Assembly: GCA_947458275.1 (NCBI GenBank)
Contig: CANGYR010000007.1
Location: 62,001-126,000 of the forward strand
Length of the DNA stretch: 64,000 nt
Reading direction: 5' to 3'
Origin: Chitinophagaceae bacterium
GTDB lineage: Bacteria; Bacteroidota; Bacteroidia; Chitinophagales; Chitinophagaceae
The notes under the pieces are model-generated. The model was not told the origin of the DNA, ran no database searches, and saw nothing but the letters and a program-made list of their open reading frames with translations. Positions 41,523 through 50,400 of the stretch are shown in pieces (position 1 is the stretch's first letter; every line of letters starts with the position of its first letter). A program made the translations under genes and the position numbers.

Positions 41523-42098
41523 ATGTTCAATGTTATACTTTTTGGTCCTCCCGGCAGTGGAAAAGGTACTCAAAGTGAAAAACTTATCGCCAAATATGGC
41601 CTTAAGCACCTAAGTACCGGCGATTTGCTGCGGTCTGAAATTTCCGGACAAACCGCATTGGGTCTGGAAGCAAAAAAATTTATGGACAAAGGTCAGCTGG
41701 TTCCCGATGAGGTGGTGATTGGTATGATCAGCTCGGCTATCGATCACAATGATAAAATCACCGGGTTTTTATTTGACGGATTTCCCCGAACAGCCGCACA
41801 GGCAGAGGCTTTGGATAAGTTGCTTGATTTGAAAAACGCCTCCATCGCCATCATGCTGGCTTTAGATGTAAGCGAAGAAGAACTGGTAAAACGATTGATG
41901 AAAAGAGGTGAGACCAGTGGACGCAGTGATGATACAAACGAAAGCGTCATTCGCGCGCGTATTGATGAATATCATGCAAAAACCACTTCCGTTGCAGATT
42001 ATTATCATCAGTTTGATAAAGTGAAAATGATAAAAGGTGAAGGCAGCATCGATGATATCTTCCTGGCCCTCTGCCAAGAGATTGATACCCGCCTTTAA
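41523..42098 (+). CDS. adk: Adenylate kinase
   Basis: MFNVILFGPPGSGKGTQSEKLIAKYGLKHLSTGDLLR, FLFDGFPRTAAQA, GRSDD. Confidence 0.96.
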   Translation: MFNVILFGPPGSGKGTQSEKLIAKYGLKHLSTGDLLRSEISGQTALGLEAKKFMDKGQLVPDEVVIGMISSAIDHNDKITGFLFDGFPRTAAQAEALDKLLDLKNASIAIMLALDVSEEELVKRLMKRGETSGRSDDTNESVIRARIDEYHAKTTSVADYYHQFDKVKMIKGEGSIDDIFLALCQEIDTRL

Positions 42099-42202
42099 TG
42101 TACTCTTTCGGCGCTTCTTTACCCCACCCGTTTTTTTGGTAATTAAAGTATCTTTACACGCTATCTTATACAAAAAACAAACGATAACTATTCCTTATTA
42201 AT

Positions 42203-42973
42203 ATGATCAAAGAATTTCAGGAAGGATATGTAAAATCCGAAACGCATCGCGGCATAACAACGATTGAATTTTTTCATCCCCAAAGCAATTCTCTTCCCGG
42301 GAAAATCCTGGAATCGCTTGCGCAGGAAATACATTTTGCCGGCACTCATGCAGAAACCAAGGTTATTGTGCTGAAAAGCGGTGGTGAAAAAGCATTTTGT
42401 GCGGGTGCTTCTTTTGATGAACTGTTGTCCATTACCACGGCAGAGCAAGGTCTCGCCTTCTTCAGCGGTTTTGCTCAGGTAATCAACGCAATGAGACGCT
42501 GTCCAAAATTTATCATAGCAAGAGTACAAGGTAAATGTGTGGGAGGAGGTGTTGGACTGGTGGCAGCAGCGGATTATACCATAGCTGTAGAGCCGGCCGA
42601 TATAAAACTCAGTGAATTGTCCATTGGTATCGGACCGTTTGTGGTAGGACCTGCCATCGAAAGAAAAATTGGAATAGGTGCTTTCAGCGCGCTGGCCATC
42701 GATGCCAATATGTGGAGAAACAGCGACTGGGCAAAAAAGAAAAGTCTCTTTGCTGAAGTTCATCCTTCCGTTGAAAGTATGGACGAATCAGTAAGCCGCC
42801 TTGCCAATTCTTTGTCTCACTCCAATCCGGAGGCAATGGCCGAAATAAAAAAAATGAACTGGAAAGGGACAGAAAACTGGGATACACTTCTACCGGAAAG
42901 AGCAGCCATCAGCGGAAGGCTTGTATTGACTGATTTTACAAAAAATGCCATTGATAAATTAAAGAAAAAATAA
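42203..42973 (+). CDS. Enoyl-CoA hydratase/isomerase family protein
   Basis: AFCAGASFDELL, RVQGKCVGGGVGLVAAADYTIA, LSELSIGIGPFVVGP. Confidence 0.92.
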   Translation: MIKEFQEGYVKSETHRGITTIEFFHPQSNSLPGKILESLAQEIHFAGTHAETKVIVLKSGGEKAFCAGASFDELLSITTAEQGLAFFSGFAQVINAMRRCPKFIIARVQGKCVGGGVGLVAAADYTIAVEPADIKLSELSIGIGPFVVGPAIERKIGIGAFSALAIDANMWRNSDWAKKKSLFAEVHPSVESMDESVSRLANSLSHSNPEAMAEIKKMNWKGTENWDTLLPERAAISGRLVLTDFTKNAIDKLKKK

Positions 42974-43113
42974 ACCTTCCATTATTTTTATCTGATTGAG
43001 CAGTACAAAAAACATCATCAGGAAAAATTGAACACTAAGATTTCAATCGGCGAGGTGGATGATTTGTTAAGAAAGTTTAATACCCGAATTTATTATAAAC
43101 GTTTGTCTGCTTT

Positions 43114-43455
43114 CTAATACATCAGCGCTCTCTTTGAAGAGTTTCTCCAACCTGCATAACTTTCCCTGTCGACAAAATAAATTTTTAAATCCGCGTACGA
43201 CTCTCTGTCAACGAAATAAATCTTTTTTTTAGCGTAAGATTCACGATCCACAAAAAACCATTTCCCATCGTTATTTCCCGCATAGCTTTCTCTGTCTACC
43301 TTATAGACCAGTAAATCGGCATAGCTTTCACGATCAACTACAAAGACCTTTACATCTGCGTAACTCTCTCTATCTACCGAATATACCTTTTGTGCCTTAA
43401 GTTCGTTTAGGCTTAATAGAATGATTGAGATTAATAATAACTTTTTCATTTTCAC
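43114..43455 (-). CDS. Secreted six-repeat (VDRESYA) protein, DUF6150 / 7(1) septoil-knot-like
   Basis: Signal peptide MKMKKLLLISIILLSLNELKAQ then six VDRESYA units separated by VKVFV/LLVYK/KWFF/KKIYF/LKIYF. Confidence 0.75.
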   Translation of the reverse strand: MKMKKLLLISIILLSLNELKAQKVYSVDRESYADVKVFVVDRESYADLLVYKVDRESYAGNNDGKWFFVDRESYAKKKIYFVDRESYADLKIYFVDRESYAGWRNSSKRALMY

Positions 43456-43506
43456 TCTTTTATTGTTTTTAAACCTCGATACCTTGTTCTTTTATTAGAA
43501 TCACTC

Positions 43507-44535
43507 TTAGGCAATAGTCCAGGTTTCGCTTCCTCTCAATAATTTATCCAAATCACCTTTACCTTTCTGTGCAATGATTTCTTCAATTTGCATGGTCATG
43601 ATGTCTTCATAACAAGCTCTTTCGGTTTCGTAGAAAACGCCGAATGGACGGGGAAGATGCCCTTGTATGGTGGGATCGTCAAACATTCTGACCAGTATCT
43701 GTGCTTTATAAAAATCTCTTTCATCGTGTACCCATAAATCGTCGGTACTTGCTCCTTCGGTTAAATCAACCACAACGGGTTTGAATCCGTCAAGCTTGAT
43801 GCCCTTGCTTTGATTGGCTCCGAAAATAAGGGGTTTGCCCTGCTCCAGGAAAATAGCCTCATCAACCTTGGTTCCTTTTTCGGTAAATATTTCAAAAGCT
43901 CCATCATTGAAGATGTTGCAATTCTGATAGATTTCTAAAAATGAGGCACCCTTGTGTGCATTAGCTCTTAACAACATTGCCTGCAAATGCTTGGGGTCTC
44001 TGTCCATAGACCTGGCTATGAAACTGGCATCTGCACCCATTGCGAGCGCAAGCGGATTAAAAGGATGATCAATGCTTCCAAAGGGAGTGCTCTTGGTAAT
44101 TTTATGCTCCTCTGATGTGGGAGAATACTGTCCTTTAGTCAGACCATAAATCTGATTGTTGAACAACAATATGTTTACATCAAAATTTCTTCTTAATAAA
44201 TGGATGGTGTGATTACCGCCAATGCTCAATCCATCGCCATCTCCCGTTACTATCCAAACACTCAGTTCGGGACGTGCTGCTTTCAAACCGCTCGCAACAG
44301 CCGTAGCTCTTCCGTGGATGCTGTGCATTCCATAGGTATTCATATAATATGGAAAGCGGCTACTGCAACCAATACCCGATATGATGACGATGTTCTCTCT
44401 GGGAATGCCTATGGTGGGCATCACTTTTTGTACCTGTGCAAGAATGGAATAATCACCACAACCCGGACACCAGCGAACTTCCTGGTCGGTTGCGAAATCT
44501 TTTGCCGTTAATGCCGGAGCAACTGTCTCACTCAT
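43507..44535 (-). CDS. korB: 2-oxoacid:ferredoxin oxidoreductase, beta (TPP) subunit
   Basis: WCPGCGDYSILAQ, ISGIGCSSRFPYYMNTYGMHSIHGRA, VTGDGDGLSIGGNH, GQYSPTS. Confidence 0.94.
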   Translation of the reverse strand: MSETVAPALTAKDFATDQEVRWCPGCGDYSILAQVQKVMPTIGIPRENIVIISGIGCSSRFPYYMNTYGMHSIHGRATAVASGLKAARPELSVWIVTGDGDGLSIGGNHTIHLLRRNFDVNILLFNNQIYGLTKGQYSPTSEEHKITKSTPFGSIDHPFNPLALAMGADASFIARSMDRDPKHLQAMLLRANAHKGASFLEIYQNCNIFNDGAFEIFTEKGTKVDEAIFLEQGKPLIFGANQSKGIKLDGFKPVVVDLTEGASTDDLWVHDERDFYKAQILVRMFDDPTIQGHLPRPFGVFYETERACYEDIMTMQIEEIIAQKGKGDLDKLLRGSETWTIA

Positions 44536-44639
44536 ATTTCAGCGTTTTTGAAGGTGTAAAGTTAATACATAATTGGGAGATTGGCTTATACTGGCCCATC
44601 TCATCTGCTATTTGATTTTTCTTGTTTATATTTAGTTAT

Positions 44640-46118
44640 ATGAAAATGAATAGAATAAAAAATTTCTTCTCTGGGTATAAAAAATTATTGGCCCTAGGTG
44701 CTGGTTTGTCGGTTTTCCTTTTTTTTATGCTGGTAAACCCTTTTTCACTCCATATAAAAGCAAATCTTGTTTTATCCATAGCTACTTTAATGATTAGTTG
44801 GTGGATTTTTGATGCACTGCCTCTCGCCGCCGTAGCGCTGCTGCCCATTGTACTTTTTCCTATACTAAATATCAGCAGCATTAAAGATGTAACTAAATCC
44901 TATTCCGACTCCATCATATTTTTATTCATGGGTGGATTTTTTATCGGTATTGCCGTTGAGAAATGGAATCTGCATAAAAGAATTGCACTGAACATAATCC
45001 GCGTTACCGGAACTAATGGCAACCGCATTATTCTTGGCTTTATCATTGCTACCGGTTTTTTGAGCATGTGGCTCAGCAATACAGCTACCACCATGATGAT
45101 GTTTCCCATTGCCGCCTCCGTGATTCATGTAATTTCGGGCCACCGCAACGAGGACGGGAATTTGAACAATTTTTCTCTGGTGCTGATGTTGTCCATCGCT
45201 TATGCTTCCAACTTTGCGCTGGGAACCATTATAGGAACGCCACCCAATGTTGCTTACGTTAACTACATAGCTGAAGAGTTTAATTACACAATAGGATTTA
45301 CAGAATGGATGATTGTATTCACACCGCTAACCATTGTACTGTTGCTGGCATTGTATTTTGTCACAGTAAAAATTCTTTATCCTAATCACATCAAACACAG
45401 CGAACAGGGGAAAAAGTTTATTGAAGATTCTTTAAATGAAATGGGAAAACTCACCACTCCGGAAAAAAGAGTGTTGGCGGTATTTTTCAGCGTCGTTCTT
45501 TGTTGGATTTTAAAAGACCTGATTAATAAATGGCAAAGCCAGCTGGTACTCGATGATACCATTATTGCGCTGGCGGGTGCAATTGTTTTGTTCATGATTC
45601 CTTCAGGAAGAAAAAATTCAATCAATGAAGAGCGTTTATTGGAGTGGGATGATACAAAAAAAATGGCCTGGGGAATTCTGATATTGTTTGGTGGAGGACT
45701 AGCCCTTGCCAAAGCTTTGGAGGAAGTAAAACTGATGGAACAATTCGGTGCGTTTATTGCTTCTTATTCCACCAACAATGTGTTGCTGATGATGTTGATT
45801 GTTACAACGATTTCTGTTTTTCTCAGCGAAGTCATGAGCAATGTGGCGCAGGTAATCGTGATGGCGCCCGTCATTACTTCTGTTGCAACCGCACTTCATA
45901 TGGACCCATTGATTCTCGGTATTCCAATGACATTGGGCGCCAGTTGCGCTAGTATGCTTCCGATGGGAACGCCTCCCAATGCTATCGTCTTCTCAAGCGG
46001 ACATATCAAAATGAAGGACATGGTCAAAACCGGTTTTGTACTAAATCTAATCTCAATCGTTTTAATATCACTGTTTTGTTATTTTCTACAACCGATGTTT
46101 ATACAGTTGATAAAATAG
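44640..46118 (+). CDS. SLC13/DASS-family sodium:anion (dicarboxylate) symporter
   Basis: WLSNTATTMMMFPIAASV, GTIIGTPPNVAYV, LSEVMSNVAQVIVMAPVI, LPMGTPPNAIVFSSGHI. Confidence 0.93.
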   Translation: MKMNRIKNFFSGYKKLLALGAGLSVFLFFMLVNPFSLHIKANLVLSIATLMISWWIFDALPLAAVALLPIVLFPILNISSIKDVTKSYSDSIIFLFMGGFFIGIAVEKWNLHKRIALNIIRVTGTNGNRIILGFIIATGFLSMWLSNTATTMMMFPIAASVIHVISGHRNEDGNLNNFSLVLMLSIAYASNFALGTIIGTPPNVAYVNYIAEEFNYTIGFTEWMIVFTPLTIVLLLALYFVTVKILYPNHIKHSEQGKKFIEDSLNEMGKLTTPEKRVLAVFFSVVLCWILKDLINKWQSQLVLDDTIIALAGAIVLFMIPSGRKNSINEERLLEWDDTKKMAWGILILFGGGLALAKALEEVKLMEQFGAFIASYSTNNVLLMMLIVTTISVFLSEVMSNVAQVIVMAPVITSVATALHMDPLILGIPMTLGASCASMLPMGTPPNAIVFSSGHIKMKDMVKTGFVLNLISIVLISLFCYFLQPMFIQLIK

Positions 46119-46146
46119 AGATCGCGGCGTTTAATGGTGTAAAGGT

Positions 46147-46614
46147 TTACGCTCCCACCTGCACATTTCTCACAAACCCTTCCTCCAGGGAGATGAACGT
46201 TTCTGTTCTTTCAATGCCTTTGATTTTTTGCAGGTCATCGTGAAGAACATTTCTTAATTGTGTGATGTCTTTACAAACGATTTCGATGAACATACTATAG
46301 TTACCAGTGATATAATTCAAACGAACTATTTCGGGAATTTTCATCAACTCTTTGGCTACTACATCGTAGAGCGAGCTTTTTTCAAGATAGATACCCACGA
46401 AGGCGGTAATGTCGTATCCGAGTAATTTCAGATTTACGTTTAGCCGAGTGCCCTTTACGATATTATACTCCTGCAATTTCTTGATGCGCACGTGGATGGT
46501 GCCTCCGCTGACAAAAAGTTTCTTACCCAGTTCGGCATAGGATATCTCTGCATTGTCCATCATGGCATCTATAATCTGAAGATCCAGTTTGTCAAGATTC
46601 AATTTTGCGGGCAT
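46147..46614 (-). CDS. Lrp/AsnC family transcriptional regulator
   Basis: LDKLDLQIIDAMMDNAEISYAELGKKLFVSGGTIHVRIKKL HTH and RAM-type C-terminal domain. Confidence 0.93.
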   Translation of the reverse strand: MPAKLNLDKLDLQIIDAMMDNAEISYAELGKKLFVSGGTIHVRIKKLQEYNIVKGTRLNVNLKLLGYDITAFVGIYLEKSSLYDVVAKELMKIPEIVRLNYITGNYSMFIEIVCKDITQLRNVLHDDLQKIKGIERTETFISLEEGFVRNVQVGA

Positions 46615-46722
46615 TTTAGAGGAGTGTTTTAGATTTTTTTAAAATTATTATACAAATATTTAGATTTATTCTATAATTTCAAAAAATTACTTAAAATATT
46701 TTTAAATAACAGGCCCGTTCCT

Positions 46723-46730
46723 TAGTTTTG
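46723..46730 (+). promoter_or_regulatory. TAnnTTTG-type -7 element upstream of tRNA-like RNA
   Basis: TAGTTTTG, about 44 bp before the cloverleaf; no clear -33 box. Confidence 0.4.
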
Positions 46731-46773
46731 TGTCATCAAGTTCTTAACTGGTAGTTGATTTTACCGGAAAAAT

Positions 46774-46945
46774 TGTGGGGTGATGAAATTTTTGGCAGAC
46801 ATGCCCTCTTGTCTCGGGGGTGGGGGTTACAGGATAAATATAGCATAGAGCCGCTTGTGCAGCAATGCATTTGCGACCAGGGTCGACCACTGAACTTTGT
46901 GCTACAACTAACTGCCCCGTGGAGGTTCGACCCCTCCCCCTACAG
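46774..46945 (+). ncRNA. tRNA-like non-coding RNA with a 100-nt variable-region insertion (anticodon-position GUC)
   Basis: Acceptor TGTGGGG(46774-46780)/CCCTACA(46938-46944) with one G-U; T8; D arm ATG-AAATTTTTGGCAGA-CAT; anticodon stem CCCTC/GGGGG, loop TTGTCTC; T arm GGAGG-TTCGACC-CCTCC; G73. Insert 46821-46920 forms its own helices. Confidence 0.65.
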
Positions 46946-46966
46946 CGATACTTTTTTCATAAGAGT

Positions 46967-46995
46967 CCTTGCAGCGTGAGTTGTGAGGGTTTTTT
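46967..46995 (+). terminator. Intrinsic terminator downstream of tRNA-like RNA
   Basis: CCTTGCAGC-GTGA-GTTGTGAGG (some G-U pairs, GNRA loop) followed by GTTTTTT. Confidence 0.6.
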
Positions 46996-47053
46996 GTTGG
47001 AGGAATAATTAAAGAATAACTATGTTGAATTAAGAACAAACGAATTGTATATA

Positions 47054-47088
47054 AAAGCCCCTCTGTAATTGAATTAGAGAGGGGCTTT
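47054..47088. terminator. Bidirectional terminator hairpin
   Basis: AAAGCCCCTCT ... AGAGGGGCTTT inverted repeat between the ncRNA and the minus-strand PID-CTERM-like gene. Confidence 0.75.
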
Positions 47089-47115
47089 ATATCGTTTGGA
47101 GTAAGTTTAATTGCA

Positions 47116-47391
47116 TCAGGAATCGGTATCGACTCCTCTCTTCTTCCTGTATTCCCTTAGTTTCTTTGCTCCGTATCCCGCGCCAACTGCGAGCACAATG
47201 GATAATCCACCATCTACAGGCACTTCAGGAGGGCCCTCAAGACCTGTACCACTTGGACCTCCTCCCATTGGTCTTGGTAATATTAGCTGAGCATAAGACA
47301 CAACCGATATGCACATCAACAGAAAAGTCAACGTCACATTCAAGAGGAAATATTTCATAGTTTTGAATAAGCTAGATTGCATAAAATTCAT
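47116..47391 (-). CDS. Small secreted protein with PID-CTERM-like C-terminal sorting signal
   Basis: N-terminal signal peptide ...SVVSYAQ; C-term VPVDGGLSIVLAVGAGYGAKKLREYRKKR (short motif + TM + basic cluster). Confidence 0.7.
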   Translation of the reverse strand: MNFMQSSLFKTMKYFLLNVTLTFLLMCISVVSYAQLILPRPMGGGPSGTGLEGPPEVPVDGGLSIVLAVGAGYGAKKLREYRKKRGVDTDS

Positions 47392-47400
47392 TTATTCTTT

Positions 47401-50400
47401 TTACTGAATAACTACTTTTTCTGTTTGTTTGATCTCATTGTTTGAATAAACTACAAGAATATATTCACCACCACTGAGACGTTTCTTGCCTTTCAACTCC
47501 AGCGAGTAGGATGATGTCCCTCCGGCATGTTGTAACACATTGCTGTATACTCTTTGTCCTGATACTGTTGTCAATACTACCTGGTATCTGCCGGACTGCT
47601 GGTCTTGCAATTGTAGATTAATTTTTCCATTTGCAATAACATTAGGATACACCCGAATCTGCGCATTTCCCAACCATTGTGCCTTAACCACGCTGCTGTA
47701 TGTGTAACTTCCGCTCACATCATTGCTGCGGATACGATAGTAATTCCAGCCGGTTAATGGTTGGTTATCCATTATTGCATAATCACGCAGACCGGAAGTA
47801 TTTACCGCTGCAACACTGTTCACTTTAGCAAAAGACACGCCGTCCGCACTTCTCTCCACATCAAAATCTTTCACTCCGCTCACATTCGCTGTCTGCCAGC
47901 TTACGGCTATGCCATCGGCTTTTTTCTGTGCAGCTACTTTGGTGAAGCGTACAGGTAATGTAACAGCATTTTTAAATACTAGGATAAATCTGTCTGAACT
48001 GATACCCATTCCTGCATTGTCTATAGAGAAATTATAGTCTGTAGTAGCACCGCTCATATCAATTGGAGTAGATTTTTTGGTCAGACGATCTATCAATACC
48101 GCTGACTCTATTTTCGCATCCCAATCTGTTGTATTGATTCTTAACGTATAACTACGAACACCCAGATTCCAGAATGAGAAGTAAACCGTATCCGTTGTGG
48201 TAGGTATTGGGCGACTTTCAATACTTAAGTATCGATTATCACGTAAAATACTCAGATTCTCAGCAAACGCATTTAGCTTGGCTACATCAAAAGTCTCATC
48301 GGATGCCTTATCATAATAATCATTCAATCTCACTTTAACCCCATCGAGTAATAGACTGCCGGCGGCACCATCATGAAGATTCACATTGATTTTTGTTATC
48401 GCACCTGTAAGGCCTCCTGTAGGATACGTTCTTAAAGCATAGCCATTAGAGCTAACCTTATTGCTTTCTTTAATGGTAATAGATCCGCCGCCACTCTTTT
48501 CAACAAAGAAGGCCTGGCCGGATTGTACTTTGAGGTAATCCAATGGCGATCCAGGGCCTCCGGTCATATCATAAGAAGACGATCCATCCCAACCTATTGA
48601 ACGATAACCACCAAATGTACCCATTGTAGCATCCCATATCCAGAAATTACGTTCAATCTTAGCGCTATTGCCGGAATTGAGGTACATCGAATTTAAATCA
48701 ATTGCTGATGCATACGGATTACCCACAACCTCAAATGGATTGCTCACTGTAACTGTCCTATCTCCAGTTTTAAGTGTTCCGGTTGGACGTAAAGTAGTAT
48801 TTGCATTACCAAAGAAAGTAACAGTTCGATCTCCTCTTACAAACAACATGTATCCTTGTTTGTCAGGAGCTGCTGTTGTGGTTGGCGTGTTGGTAGCAGA
48901 ATACCAGTTATCATTTTCATAGAATCTTATAGAAGATGTTGCAACGTTACTCAATCCGCTAAACCAATCGAAGCCCGCTGCTGCTGCTGCCGTACCATTA
49001 GGATATGTAGCTCCGTGTCCTGTAATCAACGTTCCAGATCCTGCACTTTCTCCTGTGGGTGCATTGGCATTGGCATTAGCTCCTGCCCACGCCTGACGGA
49101 TAGTTGGTCCTGTTACAGGTATCGTTAGCAATCTCCAAGCGCGTCTGCCGCTACCTATATAACGCTCTACTGTAACACTGGTAGCACCATTTAAAGTACC
49201 GGTAATCTGACCAATGGCAGCAGTACCTGCAGCAGTTGATTTTAGTGTAACAGGAAGGCCACCGAAATTGGCGGTACCGGCAACAGTGAAGGTAATGCCC
49301 GGGTTGATTGTAAGAGATCCGGCAGCTACTGTGAACGTTTTACCCGATCCAACAGTAAAATCATCATCTATTGTCGTTGGGTGTGATATTGTTATGTTGT
49401 TGGTACTAACCGGTGGCTGAACCGCCTGAACCCATCCGTTACCATTGTTATACTCCCAGCCTGAACCGCTGCTAAAGTTTGCTGATGATGCTCTGGTACG
49501 GAAGCTGGCAAGGCCTATGTCTTCCCACTTCGCGTATAGGGTAACATTAGATGCGGTGCTCATCGTATAACTTGCCTGGTTTGCATAGGCTACTGAACCG
49601 CCGCTGCTTGTTGCCCATCCAGTAAAAACATAACTGGTACGGGTAAACGAATTGGTTGTTAGGTTGGCTGACGTGCCAAATGTAATTGATTGAACTGACA
49701 TAGATCCGCCATCAGAACCATTACCATTAAAAGTAATTGTATAGTCATTTGTCGTCCACTGAGCATACAAAGTTACATTTGAAGTAATGGGGAATGTAGA
49801 GGCCACAGCGCGCGAAGTACCGCTGCCATCTGCTGCCGTATTCCAGCCGGCAAATTCAGAGCCTGCTTTAGCTATGGTGCCTTCATTCTTAACAGTTACT
49901 GTGGTGTTATAGTTATAGGGGCTGCTTGCGTCAGATTGAGAACCCGAACCGCCGTTGGCATTATAAGTAACTGTAAAAGTATTTATTGTCCATTGAGCAT
50001 ACAATGTTACATCTGAAGTAATAGAGAAGGTTGAGGCTACAGCTCGAGATGTACCGCTGCCATTCTGAGCTGTATTCCATCCGGCAAAGGTATAACCTGT
50101 TTTAGCTATGGTGCCCGCATTCTTCACTGTTACCGTTTGATTATAAGTATAATTTGTTGCGTCACTTTGACTGCCTGTACCCGTATTCTCATCATAGGTA
50201 ACGTTGTAATTAATAGCCGTCCATTTAGCATACAAGATTACATTAGCTGTACCCATATTGAAGGTCTCTCCGGGATTATAGCTTGTTCCACTACCATCTG
50301 CAGCTGTATTCCATCCGTTAAATATATAGCCGACTCTTGCAACTGTTCCCGCATTTTTTACTGTTACTGTTGAATCGTAATCGTATGGGCTATCGGAATC

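Noticed and set aside
41368-41613. 81-aa plus-strand ORF overlapping adk start
   Set aside because: Overlaps adk out of frame and covers its promoter region.
42188-42763. 191-aa minus-strand ORF
   Set aside because: Antisense to enoyl-CoA hydratase.
46774-46945. tmRNA (ssrA) interpretation of the tRNA-like RNA
   Set aside because: It has a real anticodon arm and full D stem, lacks a 5' GGGGxxG/3' CCA tmRNA terminus and no tag ORF ending in a hydrophobic ALAA-like peptide is readable.
46755-46979. 74-aa ORF MILPEKLWGDEIFGRH... over the tRNA-like region
   Set aside because: Spans the cloverleaf and its insertion; composition and codon use do not look coding, and the RNA structure explains the conservation-like patterns.
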